Positions 40,795 to 50,545 of a stretch of 64,000 bases of DNA are shown piece by piece. The first letter of the stretch is position 1. Each line of letters opens with the position of its first letter. The translations under genes were made by a program, and so were the position numbers. The DNA is from Sedimenticola thiotaurini (GTDB taxonomy: Bacteria; Pseudomonadota; Gammaproteobacteria; Chromatiales; Chromatiaceae), in the NCBI RefSeq assembly GCF_001007875.1, contig NZ_CP011412.1, forward strand, positions 1,860,001 through 1,924,000. Direction: 5' to 3'. The notes under the pieces were generated by a model. The model saw only the letters and a list, made by a program, of their open reading frames with translations, did not search any database and was not told the origin of the DNA.

Positions 40795-40842
40795 TCCGGG
40801 CTTCCGTTAACGCTATTAGAGTTAGAATATCAGTGGAGAACT

Positions 40843-40867
40843 ATTCCCGACTATTCTACTCGATTAT
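40843..40867. promoter_or_regulatory. Second IscR type 1-like site upstream of cysE
   Basis: Read on the minus strand this 25-base stretch begins ATAATCGAGTAG and ends TAGTCGGGAAT; by my comparison 21 of 25 positions fit the E. coli IscR type 1 consensus. It lies about 50-75 bases before the cysE start codon, where a poor -35/-10 pair (AGTCGG / TATTCT) can be drawn. The block AATAGTC-NN-GAATAGTT here recurs next to the iscR site. Confidence 0.45.
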
Positions 40868-40923
40868 TTTGCCGACTGGCCAGTGGGCCCTTTGCCGCCT
40901 GATAGAAAAGCGGGTTACTGAAA

Positions 40924-41655
40924 CTACTGCCGCCGCATGGATTTGCGACCCTGAGCCGCACTGAGGATACCGCGCAGGATATTGACCTCTTCCGGGTCGG
41001 GTCGGGCCCGTAAAAACAGACGGCGCAGCCGGCGCTGTAACTTCTCTGACTGGCGGGGGTTGCTGAAACCGATATCCAGCATCGCCTGCTGAAGATGCTG
41101 AAAAAAACCTTCCAGCGTCTCCATGGATGCGACAGCCTCAAGCTCACCCCTGTCTGCCGGACCGTTATCCGACAGGGACTGGATGTAGATCTCGTAGGCG
41201 ATCACCTGCAGGGCCTGGGCGATATTGAGCGAACTGTATTCCGGATTGGCCGGAATATGCACCAGGTAGTGACAGCGATCCAGTTCACTATTACGCAGAC
41301 CGGAACTCTCCCGCCCGAACAGGATTGCCACCTCCCCTTCAGCCGATTCCCGCCACACCTGTTCGGCGCAGGCGCGCGGCAGCAGTTGCGGCCAATGCAC
41401 GGTTCGCAGTCGGGCGCTGGCACCGACGACCAGCCGGCACCCCTGCAACGCTTCATCCAGAGTTTCATACACTTGACACTGCTCCAGGATACTGTCCGCC
41501 CCGGCAGCCCTGGCAGTCGCCTCCGCACTGGGATAGGTACGGGGCGCGACCAGACAGAGTTGCGACAGAGCCATATTTTTCATGGCCCGGGCGGCGGCAC
41601 CGATATTACCCGGATGGGTCGTCCCGATAAGCACAATCTTGATATTCTTCAACAT
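40924..41655 (-). CDS. trmJ: tRNA (cytidine/uridine-32-2'-O)-methyltransferase TrmJ
   Basis: SPOUT-class methyltransferase acting on position 32 of several tRNAs. The 243-residue protein begins IKIVLIGTTHPGNIGAAARA and has the knot motifs VAILFGRESSGLRNSELDRC and IPANPEYSSLNIAQALQVIAYE. The ATG at 41655 matches family starts; an upstream GTG (41682) is possible. It is divergent from suhB and upstream of cysE-isc, as often in this class. Confidence 0.93.
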   Translation of the reverse strand: MLKNIKIVLIGTTHPGNIGAAARAMKNMALSQLCLVAPRTYPSAEATARAAGADSILEQCQVYETLDEALQGCRLVVGASARLRTVHWPQLLPRACAEQVWRESAEGEVAILFGRESSGLRNSELDRCHYLVHIPANPEYSSLNIAQALQVIAYEIYIQSLSDNGPADRGELEAVASMETLEGFFQHLQQAMLDIGFSNPRQSEKLQRRLRRLFLRARPDPEEVNILRGILSAAQGRKSMRRQ

Positions 41656-41782
41656 AGCCGCAAAGCGTACCCGATTCGGCACCTTTTCTCAGCCCGATTT
41701 CAGATAAAACAGCAAGAAATTGTGCATTGAAAATGCTGATTTCTCTTTATTAGATGCGCTGGTTGATGTATCTTCCTCGCCC

Positions 41783-42580
41783 ATGCACCCGATGATGAAT
41801 ATTGCTGTCCGCGCCGCCCGCAGCGCCGGTAACATACTCCTCCGATATTACGAGCGAACAGATACCCTGAAGGTTACCCAGAAGGGGCTGAACGATTTTG
41901 TATCGGAGGTGGATCGCGCCTCCGAGCAGGCCATAATCGACACCTTGCGGAGCTCTTATCCCAATCACGCCATCCTGGCGGAGGAGAGCGGTAACAAGAG
42001 TGGTAACGACTATCAGTGGATTATTGATCCCCTCGACGGCACCACCAATTATCTGCACGGATTCCCCCAGTTTTCCATCTCTATCGCCCTGAAACACCGG
42101 GGTGTACTGGAGCATGGCCTGGTCTATGATCCGCTGCGGGATGAGATTTTCACCGCCAGTCGTGGTGAAGGGGCCCTGTTGAACGACCGCCGAATCCGCG
42201 TCACCAACCGAAAAAGCCTGGACGGCGCCCTGCTCGGCACCGGCTTCCCCTATCGGGACCAGTCCCACCTGGACGCCTACCTGGGCATGTTCCGGGCCCT
42301 GATCAAGGATACCGCCGGTATCCGCCGACCCGGCTCTGCAGCACTGGACCTGGCTTACGTCGCCGCGGGACGCCTGGACGGGTTCTGGGAACTGGGTCTC
42401 TCGGAGTGGGATTTCGCCGCCGGCGCACTGCTGGTCAAAGAGGCCGGCGGTACCGTATCGGATATCAATGGTGGTGGACGCTTCTTCGAGACCGGTAACA
42501 TCATCGCCGGTGGCCTGCGCCTCCATTCCGCCATGGCCAGCGTCATCCGCCCCCACCTTACCGACCATCTGCGCGGCTGA
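41783..42580 (+). CDS. suhB: Inositol-1-monophosphatase SuhB
   Basis: Mg-dependent inositol monophosphatase that also works in rRNA antitermination complexes in E. coli. The 265-residue protein begins MHPMMNIAVRAARSAGNILL and has metal motifs EVDRASEQ, AEESG, IDPLDGTTNYLHGFPQFS and LSEWDFAAGALLVKEAGG. The ATG at 41783 matches family starts although no clear ribosome site is seen; longer in-frame starts begin at 41720. Confidence 0.95.
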   Translation: MHPMMNIAVRAARSAGNILLRYYERTDTLKVTQKGLNDFVSEVDRASEQAIIDTLRSSYPNHAILAEESGNKSGNDYQWIIDPLDGTTNYLHGFPQFSISIALKHRGVLEHGLVYDPLRDEIFTASRGEGALLNDRRIRVTNRKSLDGALLGTGFPYRDQSHLDAYLGMFRALIKDTAGIRRPGSAALDLAYVAAGRLDGFWELGLSEWDFAAGALLVKEAGGTVSDINGGGRFFETGNIIAGGLRLHSAMASVIRPHLTDHLRG

Positions 42581-42704
42581 GTGCCGCCACTGCGGGAGAG
42601 AGAACCCACTCTCCCGCAGCCTCAAGTATTCTCCCAACCGACCGATAACCGGATTAAGTCAATGAGGACGCCCTCTTTATTGTGGAATCCGGAGATCCAG
42701 CGGC

Positions 42705-42950
42705 ATGAAGGACAATTCAGCTACAACCACCAACGTCGGTGAAGGCGCACTGGAGATGATCATGCGCGACGTGCTGGACGGACTGTTGGAACTCTCCCTG
42801 GAATCCTCGCTCTGCGCCGACATCGACGGACTCGACATCCTGGAGATCCGTCATCCGGCCTACCATCCATACTGGCATGAAGAGCACGATGCGAGCGTGG
42901 GCGACGCCACCATCATCGACTTCCCTGACCAGCGGCGGGCCTGCGGCTGA
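42705..42950 (+). CDS. Small hypothetical protein, 81 residues
   Basis: No family is recognised. A GGAG-type ribosome site lies about ten bases before the ATG, and a strong terminator follows 18 bases after the stop, which supports a real gene. The protein is acidic and His-rich, with LEMIMRDVLDGLLELSLESS, LCADIDGLDILEIRHPAYH and HPYWHEEHDASVGDATIIDF. No signal peptide or membrane helix. It is 124 bases after suhB and may be cotranscribed. Confidence 0.55.
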   Translation: MKDNSATTTNVGEGALEMIMRDVLDGLLELSLESSLCADIDGLDILEIRHPAYHPYWHEEHDASVGDATIIDFPDQRRACG

Positions 42951-42967
42951 GTCAAACGCCAGAATAC

Positions 42968-43009
42968 AAAAAAAGCCCGCTGGAATCATTGGTCCAGTGG
43001 GCTTTTTTT
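42968..43009. terminator. Bidirectional Rho-independent terminator
   Basis: Symmetric hairpin with A7 on the left arm and T7 on the right, stem AGCCC-CTGGA / TCCAG-GGGCT with one bulged position and an eight-base loop. It separates the convergent small gene and secF and can serve both strands. Confidence 0.9.
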
Positions 43010-43033
43010 CGTTCAGTCGATCGCCTACGGAAA

Positions 43034-43972
43034 TCAGGGCTCCGCGTCTACATTTGCCCCCTCTTTCACCACCGGCATCAGATCCGCCTTGCTGATACCG
43101 AGCATCAAAGCGGCAGTACTGGCTACATAAATCGAGGAGTAGGTGCCCACCAGAACCCCGACAATCAAGGCAAAGGCGAATCCGTGAATAATCTCCCCAC
43201 CAAACACAAACAGTGCCGTCAGCACCAGCAAGGTGGTGAGCGAGGTCATCAAGGTACGTGACAAGGTCTGGTTCAGGGAGCTGTTAACAATCTCCACTGC
43301 TGTACCCTTGCGCATCTTGCGGAAGTTTTCACGAATACGGTCGAAAACAACAATGGTGTCGTTCAGCGAGTAGCCGATCACCGCCAGCACCGCCGCCATC
43401 ACAGTGAGATCAAACTCGATCTGGAAAATGGAAAAGATACCCAGGGTAATAAGCACGTCATGCACCAAAGCGATAACCGAGCCGAGGGCGAAACGGTATT
43501 CGAAACGCAGCGCCACATAGACCAGAATCCCAATCAGCGCATAGAGCATCGCCAGACCACCATCCTCGGTCAGCTCATCACCCACCTGGGGGCCCACAAA
43601 CTCAACCCGGCGCAGCGTCGCCTCACCGGCATCGGCCTTTTTGAGGGCAGCAAAGGCGCGGTCACTCATCTTGGCGCTGTCCTCTTCCGCATTAGGCGCC
43701 AACCGAATCAACACATCCTTTGAAGTACCAAAGTGCTGCACCTGGGCATCACCAAAGCCGTCCGCAGTCAACACATCACGAACCTTGGAGAGCTCCACGG
43801 CATCCTGATAACCAACCTCAACCAGGGTACCGCCGGTAAAGTCGATACCAAGACTCAAGCCCCTAACCAAAATCGAACCGATAGCGATCAGCACCAGAGC
43901 CACCGACAGGATTACGGCCAGCTTGCGCTTGCCCATGAAGTCGATTTCGCTTTTTCTCTTAAAAATCTGCAT
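43034..43972 (-). CDS. secF: Protein-export membrane protein SecF
   Basis: Subunit of the SecDF complex that uses proton flow to aid export through SecYEG. The 312-residue protein has six predicted helices, an N-terminal helix after MGKRK, the DFTGGTLVEVGY periplasmic motif, and the FDRIRENFRKMRKG cytosolic motif. A second ATG three codons upstream (43981) is possible; the spacing to secD is 5 or 14 bases. Confidence 0.95.
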   Translation of the reverse strand: MQIFKRKSEIDFMGKRKLAVILSVALVLIAIGSILVRGLSLGIDFTGGTLVEVGYQDAVELSKVRDVLTADGFGDAQVQHFGTSKDVLIRLAPNAEEDSAKMSDRAFAALKKADAGEATLRRVEFVGPQVGDELTEDGGLAMLYALIGILVYVALRFEYRFALGSVIALVHDVLITLGIFSIFQIEFDLTVMAAVLAVIGYSLNDTIVVFDRIRENFRKMRKGTAVEIVNSSLNQTLSRTLMTSLTTLLVLTALFVFGGEIIHGFAFALIVGVLVGTYSSIYVASTAALMLGISKADLMPVVKEGANVDAEP

Positions 43973-43986
43973 CAGAGTCATCCAAA

Positions 43987-45840
43987 TCAGATACTGAGTT
44001 TAGCGACACGCTTGCCGCCATAGATCAGATTGACCACGGCACGGGTTCCCACAATCGCGGTAAACATGGAGGTGAGAATGCCGATAAACAGGGTCACGGC
44101 AAAGCCTTTGATGGGCCCGGTACCGAAACTGAACAGCACCACCGCAGCGATCAGTGTGGTGATATTGGCGTCCACGATAGTTGACAGCGCCTTCTCATAA
44201 CCGGCAAAGATGCTCGCCTGGGGCGTACTGCCGTTGCGAACCTCCTCCCGGATACGTTCAAAGATCAGTACATTGGCATCCACGGCCATACCTACCGTGA
44301 GTACGATACCGGCGATACCCGGCAGGGTCAGGGTCGCCTGCAGCATGGAGAGTATCGCCACGATAAAGACCAGGTTCATCAACAGGGCCAGATTCGCCAC
44401 CAGGCCAAATACCTTGTAATAAACCACCATGAAGACCATCACTACAGCCAGGCCAATCACGACCGAGGCAAAACCCTGGTCGATATTATCCTGCCCCAGG
44501 CTCGGGCCGATAGTACGTTCCTCCACAATATCGATTGGCGCGGCCAGTGCGCCCGCTCGCAACAGCAAGGCCAGATCATGGGCCTCCTCCGGGGAGTCCA
44601 GACCGGTGGTCTGGAAGCGACGACCAAAGGGTTCGAGGATATTGGCGACGCTGATCACCTCCTCCACCTGAACCTTGCGGGTGACCGGTTTGCCATCCAC
44701 CATGCGGGTCTCTTTACGGGACTCGATAAAGACCACCGCCATCGGCTTGTTCACGTTCTCCGTGGTCACGTTGCGCATGCGCCGGGCACCCTGGCTGTCC
44801 AGGCTCACCGACACCATCGGGCTGCCATTGCGGGAATCGAATCCGGATGAAGCATCGGTGATCTGGTTGCCGGTGACGATCACGCGCTTCTTCAGCAGAA
44901 TGGGTTGTCCGTCCCGGGTGTAGTAGAGCTTGGATCCAGCTGGCACACGCCCGGCAAGGGCATCCTCCACACTGTGTTCCGTATCCTGCAGCCGGTACTC
45001 CAGGGTTGCAGTAGCACCCAGCAGCTCTTTCAGTTTGGAAGGATCCTGTACACCGGGCAGTTGTACCACGATGCGCCGCTCGCCCTGCTGTTGAATCACC
45101 GGTTCAGAAACACCCAGTGCATTGACCCGGTTCCGCAGCGTGGTGATATTCTGGTCCAGGGCGAACTTCTTCACCGCACGCTGCTCGGTGGCACTCATCT
45201 TGGCCTGGACCAGGAATTCACCCCCCTCGTCCAGGGCCGTTAGCTGCAGATCGCGATACTCATCACCGATCGCCTCCAGTGCCTGATCACGCAGGGCTGC
45301 ATCCTTAAAGGTCACCAGGATGGCATCCGCCCGGTTGATCACCCGGCTGTAACGGAGCTTCTCATTCCGGAGCAGGGTACGGATATCACCGTTATAGCGC
45401 TCGATCGCCTGTGCCACCGCCGCATCCATATCCACATCGATCAGCACGTGGATACCGCCCCGCAGATCCAGACCCAGGTACATGGGCAGAGCGCCCATGC
45501 TCTGCAGCCAGCCCGGCACGTCAGTAGAGAGCGTCAGGGCCTGGGGATAATCAGCGCCAAGCGCCGTCGCCAGGACCTCTTTGGCCTTCAGCTGGCTTTC
45601 TGAGTCAGGAAACCTGACCAGTAACCGATCCTTGCCGGCTTCCATCGACTTTATTTCGACATTTGCCTTATCAAGGGCTTCACGAACGGCCTGCTCGGTT
45701 GTTGAATCAACCACTGCCCGGCGACTGCCGCTGATTTCCAGGGAGGGGTCCTGATCAAACACGTTCGGCAAGGCATAGACCAGACCTAACAGTACCAGCA
45801 CCACTACGAGGATGTTCTTCCAGAGAGGATATCGGTTCAT
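43987..45840 (-). CDS. secD: Protein-export membrane protein SecD
   Basis: RND-related partner of SecF. The 617-residue protein has helix 1 (NILVVVLVLLGLVYALP), a large periplasmic P1 domain with LGLDLRGGIHVLIDVDMD, and helices 2-6 containing the conserved Asp motif GMAVDANVLIFERIREE. Length matches family. Organised yajC-secD-secF downstream of tgt. Confidence 0.96.
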   Translation of the reverse strand: MNRYPLWKNILVVVLVLLGLVYALPNVFDQDPSLEISGSRRAVVDSTTEQAVREALDKANVEIKSMEAGKDRLLVRFPDSESQLKAKEVLATALGADYPQALTLSTDVPGWLQSMGALPMYLGLDLRGGIHVLIDVDMDAAVAQAIERYNGDIRTLLRNEKLRYSRVINRADAILVTFKDAALRDQALEAIGDEYRDLQLTALDEGGEFLVQAKMSATEQRAVKKFALDQNITTLRNRVNALGVSEPVIQQQGERRIVVQLPGVQDPSKLKELLGATATLEYRLQDTEHSVEDALAGRVPAGSKLYYTRDGQPILLKKRVIVTGNQITDASSGFDSRNGSPMVSVSLDSQGARRMRNVTTENVNKPMAVVFIESRKETRMVDGKPVTRKVQVEEVISVANILEPFGRRFQTTGLDSPEEAHDLALLLRAGALAAPIDIVEERTIGPSLGQDNIDQGFASVVIGLAVVMVFMVVYYKVFGLVANLALLMNLVFIVAILSMLQATLTLPGIAGIVLTVGMAVDANVLIFERIREEVRNGSTPQASIFAGYEKALSTIVDANITTLIAAVVLFSFGTGPIKGFAVTLFIGILTSMFTAIVGTRAVVNLIYGGKRVAKLSI

Positions 45841-45905
45841 CGTTGCTTGTTGTTGTGTAAGCGCTACGGGGTGGACCAGGAATGGCTGGCGTCACCGATA
45901 AAACA

Positions 45906-45924
45906 GCCGGCCACAAGGGCCGGC
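45906..45924 (-). other. yajC-secD intercistronic hairpin
   Basis: Seven-base-pair GC stem (GCCGGCC / GGCCGGC) with a five-base loop, just after the yajC stop codon; no T run. Possibly an mRNA stabiliser that tunes yajC against secDF. Confidence 0.45.
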
Positions 45925-45930
45925 CAGTGA

Positions 45931-46263
45931 TTAAAGCTCTTTCAGGGTGCCTTTCGGCATGATGGCGGCCACCGCCTGTCGGCGAATCTTGACCTCGACA
46001 CCTTCGGCGATCTCAACTTTGACGAAGTTCTCACCCAGATCTGAAATCCGCCCCATCAATCCGCCTTCGGTCTGCACTTCATCCCCTTTGGCCAGGGCCT
46101 CGATCAGCTTCTTGTGCTCTTTCTGACGCTTCATCTGGGGACGGATCATCAGAAAATAGAGCATGATGATCAGGCCGACCGGCAGGATCAGGCCTTCCAA
46201 TCCAGGTGCGCCCGCACCGTCGCCAGCAGCCTGAGCCATGGCATCTGAAATAAAGAAACTCAT
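45931..46263 (-). CDS. yajC: Preprotein translocase subunit YajC
   Basis: Small bitopic membrane protein associated with SecDF. The 110-residue protein has one helix (LILPVGLIIMLYFLMIRPQM) followed by the conserved basic stretch KRQKEHKKLIEALAKGDEV and GGLMGRISDLGENFVKVEI. Standard length and location. Confidence 0.95.
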   Translation of the reverse strand: MSFFISDAMAQAAGDGAGAPGLEGLILPVGLIIMLYFLMIRPQMKRQKEHKKLIEALAKGDEVQTEGGLMGRISDLGENFVKVEIAEGVEVKIRRQAVAAIMPKGTLKEL

Positions 46264-46442
46264 GGTTTTCTTACCTTATTAATAATGGTCAAAAATGTAT
46301 CGACTCCGTACAAACCGGGCCTGTACAGGAATCACAAGCCGGGCATTATGCCACACTTGTTGGGATTAAAGAATTTATGGCGCCACACCTGCCTACCAGA
46401 GTTGATGCCAAGACCACTACCTGAGGCCCGGCAACAGGGATT

Positions 46443-47540
<1,098 letters not shown>

Positions 47541-47569
47541 TTATATCAACATAAATGGTTTTTAATTTC

Positions 47570-47596
47570 TTGACACACCGCAGCATATATTAGAAA
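47570..47596 (+). promoter_or_regulatory. Possible promoter for an orphan small RNA
   Basis: Plus-strand TTGACA (47570-47575, perfect -35) with TAGAAA after 15 bases; an overlapping TATATT (47586-47591) is a better -10 but lies too close to that -35. Either could start a transcript near 47600. Confidence 0.35.
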
Positions 47597-47599
47597 CTA

Positions 47600-47688
47600 C
47601 GCAAGTACTGAAACACAAGCAGTACACACTCCTCCATCCTCCTTTGGTGGATCAATTTACGCGGCAATCCACTTGCCGCGTTTTTTTT
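47600..47688 (+). ncRNA. Candidate small RNA between tgt and queA
   Basis: About 90 bases on the strand opposite to tgt and queA. Seen: hairpin 1 (GTACTG / CAGTAC, 47605-47625), a CU-rich stretch with two UCCUCC copies (47630-47635, 47637-47642) beside an ATCC/GGAT hairpin, and a terminal hairpin with U8. This matches the build of Hfq-type sRNAs (established pattern). No known sRNA is recognised. Alternative: the minus-strand reading is simply a tgt leader, where the same bases give GGAGG motifs and a 15-codon frame. Confidence 0.45.
47660..47688 (+). terminator. Orphan Rho-independent terminator
   Basis: Perfect eight-base-pair stem (CGCGGCAA / TTGCCGCG), five-base loop, then eight T. The T run is on the plus strand only, while both neighbouring genes are on the minus strand, so no annotated gene uses it. 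Confidence 0.8.
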
Positions 47689-47720
47689 GCCCGGAATAAA
47701 TGGTCAATCAACCAAACGGC

Positions 47721-48752
47721 TCACGAATCTTCCGGGCGCTCCAGAAACATCGCGTCTCCATAACTGAAAAAACGGTAGCGTTGATCCACCGCATGACGGT
47801 AAGCCGCCATAATCCGCTCATAGCCGGAGAAGGCCGCCACCAGCATCAGCAGGGTGGATTCCGGCAGATGGAAATTGGTTAGCAGGGCATCCACGCTGCG
47901 GAAGCGGTAGCCGGGGGTGATAAACAGCCGTGTGTCGCCACGGAATGGCTCAATCGCCCCGTTCCGGGAGGCGGACTCCAGGCTGCGCACACTGGTGGTA
48001 CCCACAGCAACCACCCGTCCACCCCGCTCCCGGGTCGCCCGCACCTGGTTGCATACCGCCTCGCTCACTTCCGCATACTCACTATGCATCACGTGATCTT
48101 CCAGACGATCAACCCGGACCGGCCGAAAAGTACCCGCTCCCACATGCAGGGTGACACAGGCGCGCTGGATTCCCATGGCGTCGAGCCGGGCCAGCATGGC
48201 CTGATCGAAATGCAGGCCTGCGGTGGGCGCGGCCACCGCCCCCTCCTGCCGGGAGTAGACCGTCTGATAACGCTCCTCATCTATCGCCTGATCGGCGCGA
48301 CTGATATAGGGGGGCAACGGTATATGCCCAGCCTGGCGCATCAGATCCGGCAACTCCACGTCACCGGAGGAGATAATAAACAGATCATCCTGACGCCCCA
48401 GGATCTCCAGCACACCGCCACCTTCCAGCAGTATGCGGCTACCCGCCCTGGGTGACTTGCTGGCCCGGATATGGGCCAGACCCCGGTTCGGCTCCAGCAC
48501 CCGTTCAATCAACAGTTCAACCTTGCCGCCGCTCTCCTTGGCACCAAACAGTCGGGCCCGCATCACCCGGGTATCGTTGAAGACCAGCAGATCGCCTGGA
48601 TTAAGCAACGAGGGCAGATCAACAAACAACCGGTCCATCGGAGACGCATCGCCAGCCGGCAGGTGGAGCAAACGGCTGTCCCGCCGGTTTCCGGTGGGAA
48701 ACTGGGCAATCAGCTCTTCGGGGAGATCGTAATGGAAGTCGCTTCTCTGCAT
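47721..48752 (-). CDS. queA: S-adenosylmethionine:tRNA ribosyltransferase-isomerase
   Basis: Transfers and rearranges the ribose of SAM onto preQ1-tRNA to form epoxyqueuosine. The 343-residue protein begins [14 protein letters not shown] and has the [13 protein letters not shown] motif, [17 protein letters not shown] and [11 protein letters not shown]-type C-terminus (here [18 protein letters not shown]). It is 183 bases upstream of tgt; the gap holds an orphan terminator on the other strand. Confidence 0.97.
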   Translation of the reverse strand: MQRSDFHYDLPEELIAQFPTGNRRDSRLLHLPAGDASPMDRLFVDLPSLLNPGDLLVFNDTRVMRARLFGAKESGGKVELLIERVLEPNRGLAHIRASKSPRAGSRILLEGGGVLEILGRQDDLFIISSGDVELPDLMRQAGHIPLPPYISRADQAIDEERYQTVYSRQEGAVAAPTAGLHFDQAMLARLDAMGIQRACVTLHVGAGTFRPVRVDRLEDHVMHSEYAEVSEAVCNQVRATRERGGRVVAVGTTSVRSLESASRNGAIEPFRGDTRLFITPGYRFRSVDALLTNFHLPESTLLMLVAAFSGYERIMAAYRHAVDQRYRFFSYGDAMFLERPEDS

Positions 48753-48810
48753 GGGGGGCGCATCTTAACATAGACTGGCAAAGCGCAAAGCGTTCTGTCA
48801 CCCCTGGGGA

Positions 48811-48838
48811 TTGCACTGCCCCATGAAACGATTATACT
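48811..48838 (+). promoter_or_regulatory. tRNA-Leu promoter
   Basis: -35-like TTGCAC and -10 TATACT spaced 16 bases, with the tRNA starting 15 bases after the -10. The -35 match is weak. Confidence 0.5.
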
Positions 48839-48853
48839 ACCGGTCTTTGATCT

Positions 48854-48940
48854 GCCGGGGTGGTGAAATTGGTAGACACAGGGGATTCAAAATCCCCCGG
48901 GGGCAACCCCTTGTCGGTTCGAGTCCGACCCTCGGTACCA
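48854..48940 (+). tRNA. tRNA-Leu (anticodon CAA)
   Basis: 87-base class II tRNA with encoded CCA. The acceptor stem (GCCGGGG / CCTCGGT) has two G-U pairs. The D arm contains GGTAGAC and the anticodon loop TTCAAAA sits on a GGGGA/TCCCC stem, giving anticodon CAA for UUG codons. The long variable arm (GGGG-GCAA-CCCC) and T arm (GTCGG TTCGAGT CCGAC) are intact. It is followed directly by a terminator. Confidence 0.96.
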
Positions 48941-48946
48941 ATCATG

Positions 48947-48983
48947 AAAAATCCGCTAAACCATTGAGATTTAGCGGATTTTT
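48947..48983 (+). terminator. Terminator of tRNA-Leu
   Basis: Fourteen-base-pair stem including an A5/T5 base (AAAAATCCGCTAAA / TTTAGCGGATTTTT) with a nine-base loop, six bases after the tRNA CCA end. Confidence 0.92.
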
Positions 48984-49673
48984 ATACGCTTGTGGTACAC
49001 GCTGTTTATTGTTGTCATCCGCTATGCATCTGCCTAACAGTTGCAAGCAGGTCGATAAATCATGCTTACTCTGGATTCAACCCTGCTCCCCACCACTACC
49101 ACCTGACTTAGCTCCACTTCTTCACTTGATCAATCATTTCGAACATTACCTCAGCTGAAGCAGTAGTCTAGGCTGTTAAATTCCTCCCACTTCCCTTTTC
49201 CTGAAGGGATAGCTTCGACACTAACCCACCCATCTCCTGTATCTTTTCTCGTGATGGTTACCTTTATGACAATAAACTTCTTTCTGTAACCACTAAAAGG
49301 AACAATTTGATTATAATGTTGAGGTTAATGTAATCTACATCCCACAATAACTACACCATATTAGGACAAGGAAAGTGCTAACGATGCTCCCCTATAGATA
49401 CTCTGAAGAAAGCAGAGAAAGATTTAGACAGACGCCTAAAGCAGATCTGCAACCAGCCAGCCTCAATTGAACCTGACTAGCCAACTTAATCAGACACCAA
49501 TCGAGCGGCCGTCTATAAAGATCAGGAATAATAACGTTAGAAGGCCTAGGGACTAGTTAATATTTCCGTCGCACTGAATATTAACCCAGCCTGATTACAA
49601 ATAGTTGATCTGCGTGCATCAAACGACTTGCCTTTGTATTGAATAGATAATCAATAAATCAGGAATTCAACCA
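48984..49673. other. AT-rich stretch without clear genes, 690 bases
   Basis: Base composition drops sharply from the surrounding chromosome. No recognisable gene: the longest suggestive frame is a 28-codon one at 49384-49470 (begins MLPYRYSEES) with AGGAAAG eleven bases upstream, too weak to call. No second copy of the tRNA 3' end was found that would mark an integrated element. Probably decayed accessory DNA next to a tRNA (inference). Confidence 0.5.
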
Positions 49674-50477
49674 GTGAAATACAGACTTAATAATATGTTC
49701 AGCCAACCCTTATTTAAAATTTCCTTTTACGCAATGTCAGTATTGACGCTTTACGGTTGCGCAAACAGTGCTAGTCATCAAGTGATGAAAAAGGAGAAAG
49801 CTGGAGATGAATACCTTACATGTCGGGAAATAGACAGAGAAATACGAAAAGCCCGGATTGTTATCCGTGGAGTAGAACAAGATAAAGAGGATATGACGGG
49901 TGATGATGTAATTGATGGTCTTTTATGGTTTCCATTCAACGTTATTGCCAAGCAATCGAACTACTCAAGCGCCATAAAAGCAGCTGAAGGTAGAATTGAA
50001 CACTTAACACTACTAGAAGTACAACAAGGCTGCCGCGACAACATAGCAGGATCAAGTAAAACGGGGAGGGCTGATGGAGCAGACTTAGAGGTTGCTAACC
50101 AGTTACGGCAACTTAACTCGTTATATAAATCCGGAGTACTGTCAAAAGAAGAATATATAATTAAAAAGAAAAACATTCTTGATCGTATCGGAAACGACCA
50201 AAGTGAAGAGAAGTATATGTCTCACACTGAGTCCACCTATAGCAATTCTGCAGACTATCCGCTCATGCAGAAAGCAATTGATACTACCGCTAAAAAAGAC
50301 ACGCCAAAAGAATCAGGTAAACATCTCTATCAAGCAGAGCAGCTTGCTGTGGATAGAGAATGTACTCCTGTGGATTTTATGGTTAAGGATTCTACAAAAG
50401 ACTTTTACAGCGCTAACTGTCAAAACGGCTTAAAGATAATTAGTTGTGAATGGGGATCATGTGCCTTTGTTGACTAG
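49674..50477 (+). CDS. AT-rich predicted lipoprotein with SHOCT domain
   Basis: 267 residues from a GTG start with AGGA nine bases upstream; an ATG at 49695 is an alternative. A signal peptide leads to LYGC, a plausible but imperfect lipobox (Tyr at -2). A central SHOCT motif (LRQLNSLYKSGVLSKEEYII, about residues 143-165) is clear. Such short C-terminal domains act as oligomerisation or regulatory modules in many envelope proteins. The C-terminal part is unrecognised, with cysteines in CTPVDFM, ANCQNG and SCEWGSC. Codon use is much AT-richer than the neighbours, indicating recent transfer. Confidence 0.72.
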   Translation: MKYRLNNMFSQPLFKISFYAMSVLTLYGCANSASHQVMKKEKAGDEYLTCREIDREIRKARIVIRGVEQDKEDMTGDDVIDGLLWFPFNVIAKQSNYSSAIKAAEGRIEHLTLLEVQQGCRDNIAGSSKTGRADGADLEVANQLRQLNSLYKSGVLSKEEYIIKKKNILDRIGNDQSEEKYMSHTESTYSNSADYPLMQKAIDTTAKKDTPKESGKHLYQAEQLAVDRECTPVDFMVKDSTKDFYSANCQNGLKIISCEWGSCAFVD

Positions 50478-50545
50478 CCATGAGAGTCTAAGCATTACCG
50501 TTAGTGTTGTTGACAGTCCTGTAACTGCCAGCCTTAAGTAGTCCA

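Noticed and set aside
49384-49470. 28-codon frame with a weak ribosome site
   Set aside because: Too short and too distant from the purine-rich stretch to call a gene in AT-rich DNA.
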